The notes: a model not told the origin generated them from the letters alone. Counted from the first letter of the stretch, positions 23,177 through 35,990 are shown. The stretch is 64,000 bases of DNA from Leptobrachium leishanense (GCA_009667805.1 CM019075.1:16003715-16067714), one strand, 5' to 3'. Translations and numbers: made by a program.

Positions 23177-25084
23177 GTTGTCCTGGTAGAGAAACGTGAC
23201 AGGTGATTTACAAAAGGTAACCCTTGTAAAGTGGTTCCGATATGGTCAATTCAAGTTGACAACATGGAATAGGAAAACTACATCTATATAAAAAGGAAAA
23301 CAAATGTAAAAATATTAACAAGATTGGCTTCAGCTCAAGTGTAAATCGGTTGCCCTTTCACTCACTTTCCATAGAAATAGTTCAACTCAGTTCCCACTTG
23401 GCACAATATGCCTTAACTGCACCGCAAGGGTGCATGGGATGTCTAGCTGAGCACTTGTGTAAAGTGCTTTATCAGTAGGACATTTATCCTAAGGGCAGGG
23501 CCATCTGTTCCTTATGTGTTCTAGTATGTCTCATGTCTGCACTCCCCCATTGTACAGCGCTGCGGAATATACTGGCACTTTATAAATACAGAATAATAAT
23601 AAAAGGGTATTTGTTGAGCTACGATGAGCCTTGCACAAGCATATGGTCGACTGACCCCTAAGTACTGTACAATTTAAGAGAGGTGTTGTTGGCATGCATG
23701 GGAGCCTTCAAAGCCATTGAAACTTCTTTTGAAATCACCACTTTCGAGTATAAGTTTTGGCCCATCTCGAATGTTCTTCCCATACTAAGGACCCGCGGCA
23801 TATTCTATTCTACTGTATATACCAGATCAGCAAGGAGGTTTGTTCCATACAGGTTTTGTCCCCAGGGGCAGAAGAAATGAAGGTGTCTACAGCACACTTG
23901 ATGCTCTTCTGGGTAAGCCCATCAAGATCTTGGTATGCTTACACCACTCCTTGTTCCCTTTCCCTGCTCCAAGCAATACATATTTCAGGTTTTCACCATT
24001 TGCCAACCTCACACCATCCTTTGACTTTTCTCTGTCGTGTTTGGTATACAGTGTCTAGTGTGTTTTTGCGAAGATATGGTTTTAGGAATGGGATGAAACA
24101 ATCCCGGTTGAAGTGTTAGAAAGTGCCATTACTGCCTGAGGCTTTCCTCTTTCTATACCAATTCAACTGGCTTTTCCTGATATTTTAACACATTTCGAGC
24201 CTCATTTGAGTAATTTGTGATAACAGTCCCCAGGGCCTCTTCTTCCATTGGTGTCAATAACCTACCATTCATAGTGTAACATTGTGTATTTTTGAGCCGT
24301 AAGGAGAAAAATTTAGCGTTAACTAATCAGACTGAGCATACATGACCATTTCTGAGTCCCTTAAATCAAGAAATTGACCTCTGGAAATCTCTACCTCGTA
24401 AATACAGTATGTTCCAAAAATGGCATAATGTGCTTACAGCGAATCTCAAACTTCTCTTATAAATATATCGTAATAAAGAACTAATTATTAAAGAACAACA
24501 TCAATAACGTATGACTCATGTGAACCGTTGTCTTTGAAGACAATGCTATTCTGTCTTTTAGCCAGTTTTCGACCTGTTCCACAACTCAAATGTGCATTTA
24601 TTGAATAGGTTCTATGCTTGTCAGACCTTCTTTGTCTATTGTTTTGGCAACATTGCACTTTAAATACTGGTATTTATGGGTTTTGTTATTGTTCCGTATC
24701 AATTAGCAACAGATCATTGCAATTCATGTGCATTTAGTTTTACAGGGTCCCATTTTTTACCAAGATCTTCGAGTACGCAAAGATTCCTCCCACCCTATAC
24801 CACATAAATCATAGTTTAGTTAGTAGAGGTCCTCTCTGTTGTTCATGCTGACATTATCTATTTTTTTGTAGGAATCAGACAAAAAGGTTTTGAATTTTTC
24901 GATTTTATTCTCCGAAAAAATAATAATCATTTACATGTGATGTTGCCTGCGAGGCATGTTTTAATGGAGCACAAGGATGTATCCAAGGATTTTCAATTTT
25001 TTTTGGCGAAGCCTGGAAACGGCCAAAGAATGGGATATTCTTGGGTTGAATATGCAAATTCTTGGGAAGAGAATCATTTTCAGG
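23177..25084. other. Non-coding stretch
   Basis: A SINE/LINE-type tail, 'gtacagcgctgcggaatata' with (AAT)n, lies at about 23552-23605. Overlapping short frames at 23680-24120 resemble the decayed remains of some coding element, but no motif can be named. The rest shows nothing. Confidence 0.4.
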
Positions 25085-25417
25085 ATAAATGGGCAGAATA
25101 AACACAAACATATAGGGTAATACCCCCCAAAAACCAGAGATATAAATTGGCCACTCACAAACGCATATAGGATCAACTGCGCATCATATGTAAAGTCGAC
25201 TGCATGTCGTCATATATAGATCTGGTGAAATGATCAGAAGATCTATATATGATGACATGCAGTCGATCTTACATATTTATGTTCAGTTGATCCTATATGC
25301 GTTTGCGAGCAATTAATTAATATTAATTATATACAACGCTGGATTTTGGGGGTATTACCCTATAGGTTTGTGTTTAATTTTTTAGATAACCCTTGTTTGT
25401 GTATAAATGGGCAGAAT
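25085..25417. mobile_element. Foldback element bounded by 15-bp direct repeats
   Basis: The insert 25100-25402 lies between two perfect copies of ATAAATGGGCAGAAT (25085-25099 and 25403-25417). Inside is a long imperfect palindrome. AACACAAACATATAGGGTAA at the left pairs with the right arm near 25355-25374, and GATCAACTG and ACTGCATGTCGTCATATATA arms pair around a loop near 25220. The outermost ends also share ACACAAAC in inverted orientation (..GTTTGTGT at 25395-25402). Inverted ends suggest a DNA transposon, but a 15-bp duplication suggests retroposition or a microhomology event; class left open. Confidence 0.7.
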
Positions 25418-25938
25418 GCCAGGGAGAAGGAGTAGGTCCTTGGAATCTTAGTCAGGCTCTTGAGTTGGACATGGTGAAGATCTTGAGTGCTGCTGGTCGA
25501 TTCTGCATCCTGACAGTTTACAGATTCCAAAACGTGGCACGTGGATGACTCGGACACAAATAAAAACCACTCCAAAGACTAATTTTATGATGGTATCTGT
25601 ATCCAAGTGGTCAACTATCGATAGCGTTTTCTTGTTTGCGAGATCTCGCCCTTTCCTGACCCGTGAAGCAGTCTCCATAATACAGTCCAAGAGACTCCTG
25701 TGGACACGGCAGGTCCAAACAACAATATAAAAACAACAAGTGATCTAAAAGGAAACACTATAAAATCCATGACAATATAAAATCTTCTAACAAACATTTG
25801 ATATGGGTTCCAGGATGGACTATACATCATAAATAAAGTTGTTTTTTTTCTGGCAGTTGGCAATCTTTGTCTGGCAGCCGGCGTCGATTGAGGAAACACA
25901 AGGGTGAGACGGGGTGATGGCTGGCTGCACAATCATGG

Positions 25939-26006
25939 TCATCCACTTGATACATTGGCCGCGTCTTGGGAGCCATTTCTTGTATAAGCGCAAATATGGA
26001 AAACAC
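25939..26006 (-). CDS. LIM2: LIM2 exon 5 (last coding exon)
   Basis: This short terminal exon follows acceptor 'ccatttgcag'. Two bases complete the split Gly codon, then VFHICAYTRNGS.. runs to TGA at 25941-25939. VFHICAY aligns with human IFYMCAY at the end of helix 4, which is how the exon was found; the rest of the tail is not conserved. No AATAAA is obvious downstream. An ATTAAA on the minus strand lies at 25378-25373, inside the foldback element. Confidence 0.88.
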
Positions 26007-29000
26007 CTGCAAATGGGGAGAAAAAAAGTCTATATTGCTACGTTATTTGATTAAATATGTTGGATATATCTGTCGAAACTAGGAACCAGTCAGATGTCCA
26101 TTCGCAGGTAGCACTGTGCAGAGCGAGATGCGTCATGGTTCCTCATCAGATGTGATGACTGCCTCCATTCAACACCTTAGAAACTTTTAGCCAAACTCAT
26201 TTAATCTAGCATTTGCCCTCACTCCGCGTCCCTGGCACAGATCCAAATGTTCGAGAGAAGAGAACCTGCCAGTTTCCCACCGACATACGCAAGCAATGCC
26301 AGCTCCATCAGCAGACATGCTCGAACAATGAGTATTCTGTGATGGAAGTCTATATTTCCTTTATCGAGCTGTCAGAGCAATTATTGTCTAAAACTTGATG
26401 GTCGAGAAGCTTACGTGTAACGTGAGAAAGTAGTACTACTAAAAATAAAACCTAACGATGGTGCATGGAACCTCCTTCCAGTTAATGAGGTAGAGGGTAA
26501 CTGAAAAAAAGGCAATGGGCAAAGGGCAACACGACACCATGGGATCACCTTCAAGCAGAAAAGGTGATGTAATTGACAACAATGTGTTTGTGGATTTACC
26601 TTCCAGTAGATTTGACTGCGTAAGAGAAATTAAACATGTAAGAAGTAAGTGTAGAAATATACAACATATCAGGGTTATTCAAAGAGACGAATTGGCCCCA
26701 AAATTGCACCGAACAGTGAATTTCCCCATATGGTGCAATTTCGTGGCCATTTGGCTATTCAAAAAGCTGGCAGTTCGTCACATATTGGCAAACTGCCAGC
26801 AAAATACGGTGATCTTTGGTGGCAGTGAAATCCCCATAGAGAAGTAAAGGTTAATTCAGAGAACACTGAACAGCAGAGAAATGTCAGTGAGATGCCCTGA
26901 TTTTCGCTTTTTTCATTCAACAGGTTTAAACAGGCGAATCCCACAGGTTTCAATCTAAAAATAAATAAATCCCCGTTTTTATTAAATATTTATTCAACCG
27001 TTTATTCTTTTCATTTGAGGCAAAAAGTCTAATTTTTGGTGAAATTTTGTTCCGGTTTCTTTTAAAAAATTTATTTCCTGTAACAGACCTTTTTATTATT
27101 ATTCATAGGACCTTATATATTATTCCCAGGCATTTTCATGCAGTTGATTTTTTGCAAACGGTCGTTTTTTTCAAGCAGTCTGTTCGGCAGTTTTTCGGAT
27201 CGATTCTGCGGTTATTCGGATCGATACTGCGGTTACTCGGATCGATACAGCGGTTACTCGGATCGATACGGCGGTTACTCGGATCGATACGGAGGTTACT
27301 CGGATCGATACGGCGGTTATTCGGATCGATTCTGCATTTTTCCGCATCGATTCTGCATTTTTTCGGATCAATTCTGCTTTATTTTCGGATCGATTATGCG
27401 TTTTTTTTTCAAATCGATTCTGCGTTTTTTCGGATCGATTCTGCGGTTATTCGGATCGACTCTGCGGTTATTCGTACCGATTCTGCGGTTATTCGTACCG
27501 ATTCTGCGGTTATTCGTACCGATTCTGCGGTTATTCGCATCGATTCTGCGGTTATTCGGATCGATTCTGCATTTTTTCGGATCGATTCTGCATTTTTTCG
27601 GATCGACTCTGCTGTTACTCGGATCGATGCTATGTTTTTTCGGATCAATTCTGCGTTTTTTCGGATCAATTCTGTGTTTTTTCCAGATCGATTCTGTGCT
27701 TTTTCAGATCGACTCGGTTATTCAGATCGATTCGGTGGTTTGCGACGGTTATTTGAGTCGTTCAGCAGGTCGATTAGCCACACTTCGGGGACCCTGCGGT
27801 GGATGCTGTATTTGTATTTCGTTGCTCTCTGAATAACCTTGTGTAAGTTTGATTATTGTCACAGTGTCCTGAGCGTCCTCACCTTTCTCCCTGCTCTCAG
27901 GGAAGGGCTGGTTCAGCCCACCAAACGCAGGCACTTTGCCCTTCCCAAAAGGTCAGAGCGTCAACAGCTGACATGAACTTCAGCTAGCACGACCAGGAAG
28001 TGGGAAGCAATTTGGGACACCACTCCCAACCTCATAGCCATTAGATTGGCTGGAGGCTCGCTGGAACATCCAGCCCCCAAGTGCCACGCCCCGGCTTGCA
28101 GGATGTTGGCAGCATGTGACAGAGCACTGCTGGAAAGAAGGTACATTTTTAAATTAATCCTGAGGGTTAAAATGGAAGGAGGTGCAGAAGGGGTTAATGT
28201 TTAATTCATGTGATTCTCTCCTCTTTTAATCCTAGAGTCCCTTTCATTTTGTACATTTTAGCCTTTACATAAAACACTCCAACACATCATGAAAACCTTC
28301 CACTATCATATAATTGTGGGTACTTCAATATTTAAGTGAAAAGGTGCTTCAAGACACACACATACAGACAGAGACACTAACACATGCACACAAACATAAA
28401 TATAGACATGCAGAGAAAAAACAAACCGCAACATACAGACATGTATTCAAATAGACACATACAGACCCCCAAACATGCAAACAGACCCCCACACAAACAT
28501 ACATGCAGACAAAAAGACCCACACACACTGTGAAAGACGAACATAGACATACAGACACACATGCGCATACAAACAGACCTACACACAAGGAGACATAGAC
28601 TAACACACACGTAGACATACACACATCAGACATCTATTCACAAACATTGAGACACACACAGATGCATAGACACACACACACACACAGATGCATAGTCACA
28701 CACTCCATCTTATTAAATTTAGTTGTGCCATTATAAATCTTTATTGCTATGAAAACCTGATATAACATGTCTGTCCCAACTAAAGATCAGACGAGCAGAA
28801 CGCGTCTCCGGTTACGGAACGTACAGGTAATTTGTATCTGGATTGTGTATTACCTGTGCTCACGGTCTATGAGACCTTTAAAAAAAAAAATACACGTCAA
28901 CGCAATATGTTTCTATTGCTAAAAAACTCTATACCTGAACAATTCATTAAGAGGAAAGTGTTTCCACACCCACCACGACTCACAAACATTTAACCTTATT

Positions 29001-32000
29001 ATTGTAAAAGGATAAGACTTAATTCCTCTTTCTTCTGCTGCTGCTGCACAATTAATGTTATAGTTTCTAGTTTCTCCATGTACTCTGTGAATCCCGTAGC
29101 CTCTAGGTTTACCCACCTCCAATGGCAATCCCAGCAGCCACACTGTATCTTGCTAACAATAACATTGTCTTAAATGGTACATTTTTGACGTTATCGAGGT
29201 ACCTGCAGATACGGTGAGTATGATCCCTATCCAACCCAGGATATAAGACCAGGAAAACCTCCAATCTGCATAACGCTTTCCAAAGAAGTTCACCGTCACA
29301 CCGGTGTACACAGCCAGAGCCAGCAAAGCAAAGAAACCTAAACACAATAATTATACGTCATAAAAGCAGGTATATAATCACAGTATAGGTCAACAATTGT
29401 GAAACCTGAGCAAATAGAAATTCCGTATGAATGACAAATATAATGGTTAATGCGTAAAACTCGGCAAAATTGGCACTTGTGTAAATGACTAGTAAAGTGT
29501 CAAGTAAACGTCACAGTCTGGAGGACGCATTGGGACGTATTGACGCTGGTGTACCTTGGAAAGATGAAGGAGATGCCATGGATATGGATTCCTTCAAGAA
29601 GAAATAAGGAATCCTGACACTCCAACGGCAGTAAATATCATTTTTACAGAGCAAAATTTGGTGACAACATGAAACAAAGGCCACGTGTGGCTGAAACGTT
29701 CCCACCCTAGTTTGTCCAATAAAAATGATATTTACTTATTGAAGACTACAAGAGTTGGCCCACGGGGATTCCTTGGAAACACCCATATTCGAGCGGTATT
29801 ATTACTGTATTTTCTTTGTGGGTCCTAGGGTGCCAGGCCTCACTCGTTTTGATGGATACGGACACAAACATCTCTTATTTTTACAGGGGAACCTAATAAT
29901 CCTTGTTTTCCCATTGTGAAGCGGATTTTGCGTTCTCCAAAACGCTTTACACCAGCTTTAGGGATGCAAGGTTTTCTTTACACCCTATATAGAACATGTA
30001 ATGTGTAAAAGCTGAATGGTAACATGTCCTCGCTTGATTGGAATAACAATCTGAGAGGGTAATGATTGCACGAGTCACAGCTGTAAATATACTGAAGACC
30101 ATCATGAACCATTGCAAGGCAAATCATGGTCACAGTCCCTTCCATCCTAGCTTATTCCCCGATGGACCACTAGGTCGGCCTTTTTAAAACTACTGCAAGA
30201 GTTGTATCGATCCACTGGCCACCTATGATAAATCAATCCCCATGCAAGCTGCACACTCACAACAAGGGTTTGTTTTACCCAGCACGAGGCTCTTGAAAGT
30301 GTTGTACCTTGCTTCCCATTCACCTCTGTGACCATCCCTCAAACGCTTCTGTTCAGCTTGGGATATGACTCTTTGTGGAGGTAGATTTGTAGCATTAGGG
30401 TTAACAGGGAGGAAGCATTAGAGGTTCTCCAGGCTAGATTTAGTAGGATTTCATCTGGATGTAGGCAAAGCCTCTTCAAGGCAGGATCCCCTTAACCCCA
30501 ACCCTAAGTACCTCGTATCCCTACATCAACGGTGTGAGGTTTCTAAGGGTATTGTACCCGAATCACCTCTCCCTACGAGCAACACTGACCATTCCTCACA
30601 CAATCACTTCTGTTTGAACTGGAATTTGTCCCAGTGTGAAGGATTAGGGTTAACAGGGTGGATCCATTAGAGGTTCTTCAGACTAGATTTAGTAGAGTTT
30701 TCATCTTCCTGTAGGCAAAGCCTTTCGAGGAAGGACCTCTCTTTACCAGGTAACCCCAACCCTAATTACCTCTTACTCATACATCAACGGTGTGAAGTTC
30801 CTAAGGGTGTTGTACCCGACTCACCTCTCCTTATGAGCATCACTGACTATTCCTCACACGATCACTTCTGTTCCTCAGTCGAAGACACATTAAAGGGCGA
30901 AACGCATTTTAGTATTGAATTATTTTATATGTCTAATTTCTACGAATACATTTTTAAAATGAACATCATGTCCATGGAACTAATTGAAGAGGCGGCCGTA
31001 GCTGTTTAGAGGTCCAGTGCTCTCTCAAATCACTGGCTGTCTACTAACAAGTGCTGGGACAGGTACTTTAACATGTGAGTAACCCACTTTTCTGTACTCT
31101 GCACCTCATGTTAAGATCCAGGCTGTGTGCACTAAGAATTCTCTCTATCTTTGAGGGATATAACCTTCCTATAGGAGAAGATTCCAAGAATAGGAGGGAC
31201 GATAAAGAACAAGAATGGGGGGGGGGATCACCTGTATGGATCCAAACCACATGGGTGGGATTTTCCTTTAATTCTGTGAAACCATATGTGTCTAACAGTT
31301 TTGCACTATATATATTTGTGCTTTCTTTGAGGCCATCCGATCTAAAAGAACATTGAAAAGACCAAGTAGCGCTCCATCAGTGGGAGAACTTTGGATGAAC
31401 TTTGATGTACCTGGGATAGAGGGTACTTGTGTGTGGTTGATGTAGAGCGATACATATTCCAACCTCTGTGCTGTATCGTTTGCGCTTATACCTATTCATA
31501 GTTTGTTTCCTGTAGGCAAAGCCTTTCGAGGAAGGACCCTCTTTACCAGGTGACCCTAACCCTAAGTACCTCTTACTCCTCCATCAAAGGCTTCCAAAAC
31601 TAGGAACATACAAAACTTTTCTTTACCCCACATCATGTTGCTCTGCTGTAATGACACAGCTGCATTTTGTTATTGGCGTGTCATGGTGCTGTACAATGAG
31701 TTTCTTTATGCTTGATTATCATACAGACTTTTTTTTAAATCCATTCTAAACATGACAAAACAGGATATCGGAATAAATATCTAATCTGTCATCCGTCCTT
31801 CAAAACTCAGTTTCAGTTTATTGTTAATATTACTGTTTGTCATATTGCGCGCAGGAATACCTCACTGCGATACAAATCGTAAATCTTCAATAATCTAGAA
31901 TTTTAATAATGGCCATATAGCAAAAAAATGCAACGTAATGTTAATCAGAGGGTGATTTCAGTAATTTGGTGATTTATAGCCTAAACTTTCCAACCCTGTA

Positions 32001-35000
32001 AACCTACAGCACCGATACTGCTTTGTTCATAGTAGGTGTTACATGAATGATAACATCTTCTTAGAGCTCCCACGCTATCCTTTTCATAGATACTTTATTT
32101 CTTAGCTGCAAGCTGCAACATGATGAAACCCCTCTCTAGTGTTTATTGTTTTTGTAATATGTCTTAAATGGATTATTTTCTGTGTCCTTATATATACACT
32201 ATCAGCTTATCAACATTTAGAACCTCAGAACAAAGGGATATCAAAAAGTCACCGTCAAAGGTTGTCGCGGAGGTCAGGGCAGGTGACATGAATCGTGGCT
32301 AATGGTGAGCAAAAGGTTGGGGAATGGTAAGACAAAATCTGCATTTACAACAGTGGTTTTCATGTTTTTTTTGTTATGAAGAAGCGTTACATAGGAGGCA
32401 GATCAATAATATATAGTGAGCCTGGAGCAGCAAACACCACTGGCCATGGCATCATCACGTAGCGCCCATGTTCTGTCTTTTAGGTTTCATTGCGGAAACC
32501 TCCACCACAAACCAAGGCAGCTCTACCAACTATGTTCAGCCCAATGATGCAACCCAAGAGCAAGGAGAGCCATTGTTGAGTGGACGCTGCCATGAAAGTG
32601 TTCTGGTACTAATGCAGTGGTTGTGCGTTCATATTTCAATGGAGGTGACCAAGGTTTGTTCTTGTCTGTAGATGGATACACCTCCTTGTCTTGATTAACT
32701 GTCCTACTTATTTTGATAGAACCTCACCATGGCTACAGTGCTTTGATCTCTTGTTAGATCTTTTGGTGAAAAAGTGCTTGCCGAGTAGGTATCTGGTGGT
32801 TGCTATTGCGTTATAGTGTGGTCTTTGAGTAGGACATGCAACATGTATCAAACAGGTCATATAAAGTATATAAGAAGCTTGCATAGTGTGTAGTTTGGTT
32901 TCAGGAGGCCATGCTCCTTGACCATACTGATCTGAAAAGAAGTAGATTACCCAAGATTACTGAAATGCCGTCTTACCTGCCACCAGCAATGTGACCCCGG
33001 CAGAACGTGTTCGAGCAGATTTAGCGCCACTGGAAAAAGCTGTAAGGCCCAAAATGATGCCGGCGAAGCATGACAGGATGGAAAGCAGCATGAATGCTCT
33101 GGTGGCATCCCAAAAGGCTAAGAAAATAAATATATATATAAACAAACATGACAGAACAACAAGTTCCCTTGTTGAATTTTACACTAGATCCCTAGCAGAT
33201 TATATAATTAATTCTGTATAAAAAAAGACGATCCTGTGTGTTTTTATTCTCATGCTGTGTAAGAAAGAATTTTATTCTTTGACCTTGATGTGTAGACCTG
33301 TCGATCCAACAGCAATTCTACGCCGATCCACATCCTTCAAATCTGGAATTTCCATTCCGTCTCATAATGTGACTCACCTGAGGCTTCCTGTAAACTCTGC
33401 AGTAATCTGATTAACTAAAATACTGAGTGTACCACCCACTAATCAGGTTTACCTTGAGTTGAGTTTGAGCATACCATCCACCAATCTACTATACCAAACC
33501 CTGACAAATTATTCCTCCGACTGAGGGATGGATTTAATTCTTTTGTAAATTTATTTTGAGGAACTGTCGGCCAATTTCGAGTGTTATTTTTTTTTTTAAT
33601 ATCAATTCATTCAATAATTCGGACGAGGCAGAAAACCAATAAATTATGAATAAAATGAAAGTTTCAAAATACCCTCCCAAAAAGAAAAAAAGCTGGTCAA
33701 TAAAACCTCAAAAAAAGCATATTTTCGGCCAGCATCATATCAATTTACCAGTCTTCCCATATATAGTAGCTATTCTGATTTACCCCGGTCTCTCAGTATA
33801 TTGCCCCTAATCTGATTTACCTAATCCTCTCAGTATATTGCTTCTAATCTGATTTACCTAATCCTCTCAGTATATTGCTTCTAATCTGATTTACCTCAGA
33901 CTCTCAGTATATTGCTTCTCATCTGATTTACCTCAGCCTCTCGGTATACTGCCCCTAATCTGATTTACCCCGGTCTCTCAGTACATTGCCCCTAATCTGA
34001 TTTACCCCGGTCTCTCAGTATATTACTTCTAATCTGATTTACCTCAACCTCCTCGATATACTGCCCCTATTCTGATTTACCTCATCCTCTTTGTATATTG
34101 CCCCTAATCTGATTTACCTCAGTCTCTCAGTATATTGCCTCTAATCTGATTTACCTCAGTCTCTCAGTATATTGCCCCTAATCTGATTTACCTCAGCCTC
34201 TCAGTATATTGCTTCTAATCTGATTTACCTCAGCCTCTCAGTATATTGCCCCTAATCTGATTTACCTCAGCCTCTCAGTATACTGCCCCTAATCTGATTT
34301 ACCTCAGCCTCTCAGTATATTGCCCCTAATCTGATTTACCTCAGCCTCTCAGTATATTGCTTCTAATCTGATTTACCTCAGCCTCTCAGTATATTGCCCC
34401 TAATCTGATTTACCTCAGCCTCTCAGTATATTGCCCCTAATCGGATTTACCTCAGCCTCTCAGTATATTGCCCCTAATCTGATTTACCTCAGCCTCTCAG
34501 TATATTGCCCCTAATCTGATTTACCTCAGTCTGTTGTTCTACAGTATATTGTCCATAGTCCGATTTTCCCAGGACAATCCGTTCTTTCTATATACTGGTT
34601 CTTTGTCTGATTCATACGTTTTATAACCTATGTAAAGTTTTATGACAATACTTTTTGTTGTTCTTGTACTGCTGCCAGTTGTTAATATTGGGCACGCAGT
34701 ATTCCACCAAACAGTGGGATCATTTATTTGCTATTTTTCAGTGTAAATACGAAATGGTCTATGTGGTTTCGGGTTTTTATTTTGGTTTTAACTTTCAAGT
34801 TCCAGGTTTTTTCTATGGTATGTTTTTTTTTTTTTTACATTTATCTTACCAACGGTGATTGTGTGAGCGTGACATTTCCCGGCTACGCAGAATCTCCACA
34901 GGCCTTGGTTGCTCAGGTTTCCTGAATACCGATATTGCATCCAGAAGTCGGTGGCTGTGGCGACTATCAGGAGGACCAATCCAGAAACTGCGCAAAGCAG

Positions 35001-35024
35001 GCCGCCTCCCATTAGGGTATACAT
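25939..35024 (-). CDS. LIM2: Lens intrinsic membrane protein 2 (MP19/MP20), complete coding region in four exons
   Basis: This is the second most abundant membrane protein of lens fibre cells in vertebrates, a four-helix PMP22/EMP/claudin-family protein linked to fibre cell junctions. Joining 35024-34850, 33117-32977, 29337-29203 and 26006-25939 gives 519 nt, 172 residues plus TGA; human LIM2 has 173. All introns are GT-AG and phase 1. The first extracellular loop carries the family pattern W28, GLW at 41-43, C46 and C51. Trp43 and Trp61, the sites reported to be C-mannosylated in the bovine protein, are both kept. The position that is an N-glycosylation sequon in human (WNAT) reads WDAT here, so that site is lost. 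Helices lie near 4-24, 66-86, 98-118 and 134-158. The start is chosen because MYTLMGGGLL matches the family N terminus MYSFMGGG. The cytoplasmic tail (TRNGSQDAANVSSG) is diverged. Confidence 0.96.
26670..27841. mobile_element. CAGGGTTATTC-family MITE with 21-bp array (LIM2 intron)
   Basis: It starts CAGGGTTATTCAAAGAG and ends CTCTGAATAACCTTG, inverted ends shared with 47943-48839 and 63205-63985. The flanks are TAT and TGT, so a 3-bp duplication is possible. The left half matches the copy at 59329 over about 400 bp. The right half holds an expanded 21-bp array. It lies in the intron between LIM2 exons 4 and 5. No transposase. Confidence 0.8.
27186..27765 (+). repeat. 21-bp tandem array, unit TCGGATCGATTCTGCGGTTAT
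   Basis: There are about 27 units with sub-variants ending 'ggttat', 'cattttt' or 'cgttttt'. The 21-bp unit keeps several frames open, so the long frames at 27047-27832 and 27138-27836 (SDRFCGYSDRYCGYSDR-like) are array artefacts. The homologous element at 59.3 kb has only three or four units. Confidence 0.9.
27857..28195. repeat. Dispersed repeat, second copy
   Basis: A diverged copy of the unclassified repeat at about 19415-20340, sharing the ordered blocks listed there. It lies in the LIM2 exon 4-5 intron. No ends identified. Confidence 0.5.
28345..28715. repeat. Imperfect CA-rich microsatellite
   Basis: Interspersed (CA)n, 'cagaca', 'catacagac' and 'acacatag' motifs run over about 370 bp in the LIM2 exon 4-5 intron. 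The cysteine/valine-rich minus-strand frames here (28349-28633) are translations of the microsatellite. Confidence 0.9.
29203..29337 (-). CDS. LIM2: LIM2 exon 4
   Basis: This 135-nt exon runs from acceptor 'ttgtgtttag' to donor GTACCT at 29202, a weaker donor than the others. It encodes the rest of helix 3, the second loop and most of helix 4: LALAVYTGVTVNFFGKRY followed by ADWRFSWSYILGW, the most conserved block of the family. Confidence 0.97.
29338..32976 (-). other. LIM2 intron between exons 3 and 4, with a ~250-bp tandem duplication
   Basis: A ~250-bp block containing 'tgtaggcaaagcc', 'ggttaacaggg' and 'tcacctctcc' occurs almost head to tail at about 30356-30610 and 30611-30885. Partial copies lie at 30220-30350 and 31505-31590. 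The remainder of the intron shows no gene or element ends. Confidence 0.7.
32977..33117 (-). CDS. LIM2: LIM2 exon 3
   Basis: This 141-nt exon lies between acceptor 'ttttcttag' and donor GTAAGA. It encodes AFWDATRAFMLLSILS and helix 2, then a basic cytoplasmic loop (KSARTRS) and the start of helix 3. It is phase 1 on both sides. The human counterpart reads AYWNATRAFMILS. Confidence 0.96.
33766..34545 (+). repeat. 37-bp tandem array in LIM2 intron
   Basis: About 21 head-to-tail units of 37 bp, built on 'atctgatttacctcagcctc' followed by 'tcagtatattgcccct'. Homogeneity is highest in the middle (34090-34530), with decayed units at the left edge. It lies between LIM2 exons 2 and 3, about 300 bp from the exon 2 donor. 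Confidence 0.95.
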
Positions 35025-35055
35025 TGCTTTGTGTTCTCCTGGCTGTCGTGCGCAC
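34850..35055 (-). CDS. LIM2: LIM2 exon 2 (first coding exon)
   Basis: The acceptor 'tttgttcag' gives an exon start at 35055. It has 31 nt of 5' UTR, then ATG at 35024-35022 and 58 codons plus one base, ending at 34850 before the donor GTAAGA. It encodes helix 1 and the first extracellular loop with the W/GLW/C/C signature, through HTITV. The acceptor 31 nt upstream of the ATG implies a separate noncoding first exon, as in mammalian LIM2. Confidence 0.95.
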
Positions 35056-35460
35056 CTGAACAAAGATATGAAACGTTTATTAGCATTATCTCTGAATGTC
35101 TTGATTGCTCCATATCAACATCTTAGAAAGATGTGCCTTCTAGCCTGCTGGCGAGTCTGCCCTTGAGGTGGCAACATATGTCCTGTTCCTAAACAGTACA
35201 GGACAACTTTTCTCAAAATACGGTGACAGCAATAATCGAAATGGAATAAACATATAAAAGACATAGTCATGTTCTTTAGAAGTCAAATTTTGTAAATCTC
35301 TACAATTTGGTCCATTCCTAAAAGGTCCCTTGTCCTCCTTTGCTACATTTGATGTAAAAATATAATAAAGCTTTCATCATATTGTGTCTCCCGAATGACC
35401 CTATTCAGAAGTATAGTTCCTGTTTTGAGGCTAGTACTTTACCTCTTTCCTCTCCTAATG

Positions 35461-35990
35461 GGATATATTAAGGGTGTGCGGGTGGCTTTTTAGGGGTTCC
35501 TCCATATATTCAGGGTGTGCGGGTGGCTTTTTAGGGGTTCATCCATATATTCAGGATGTGCGGGTGTCTTTTTAGGGACTCCTCCATATATTTAGGGTGT
35601 GCAGGTGTCTTTTTAGGGGTTCCTATATATATATTCAGGGTGTGCAGGTATCTTTTCAGGAGATCTTCCATACAATCGGGGTAAGCAGCTATCTCTTTAG
35701 TGCCTCCCATATATATTCAGTGTGTGGGTGTCTTTTTAGGGGCTCCTCCTTAAGTTTGGAGTGTGTGGATTTCTTTTTAGTGGCTCATCCATATATTTGG
35801 GATACCTGGGTGTCTATTTATGCTTTCCACCATACATTTGGGTTGGTTAGAGGTGTCTTGTTAATGGAACCTCACATATTCAGACGTGTTAATGACTTGT
35901 TTGGAACTCTACCATATATTCGGGGTGTGCAGGTGGTTTTTTTAACAGCTCTTCCATATACTTGGGGAATGCGTGTGTATAACAGAGCTG
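35461..35990 (+). repeat. ~48-bp tandem array in LIM2 first intron
   Basis: There are about ten diverged units of 'gtgcgggtggctttttaggg' plus 'gttcctccatatattcagg'. The 134-codon plus frame at 35597-36001 is derived from it. It lies between the predicted noncoding exon 1 and exon 2 of LIM2. Confidence 0.88.

Noticed and set aside
27047..27836. 261- and 232-codon frames rich in DRFGGYSDR-like repeats
   Set aside because: 21-bp array inside a MITE in the LIM2 intron; the related element at 59 kb has only a few units and no frame.
28349..28633. Cysteine/valine-rich minus frames
   Set aside because: Translations of the CA-rich microsatellite.
33766..34545. CRISPR-like regular repeats
   Set aside because: Units are directly adjacent with no unique spacers, in a vertebrate intron; a plain minisatellite. 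The same applies to the 23-bp array at 44591-45085.
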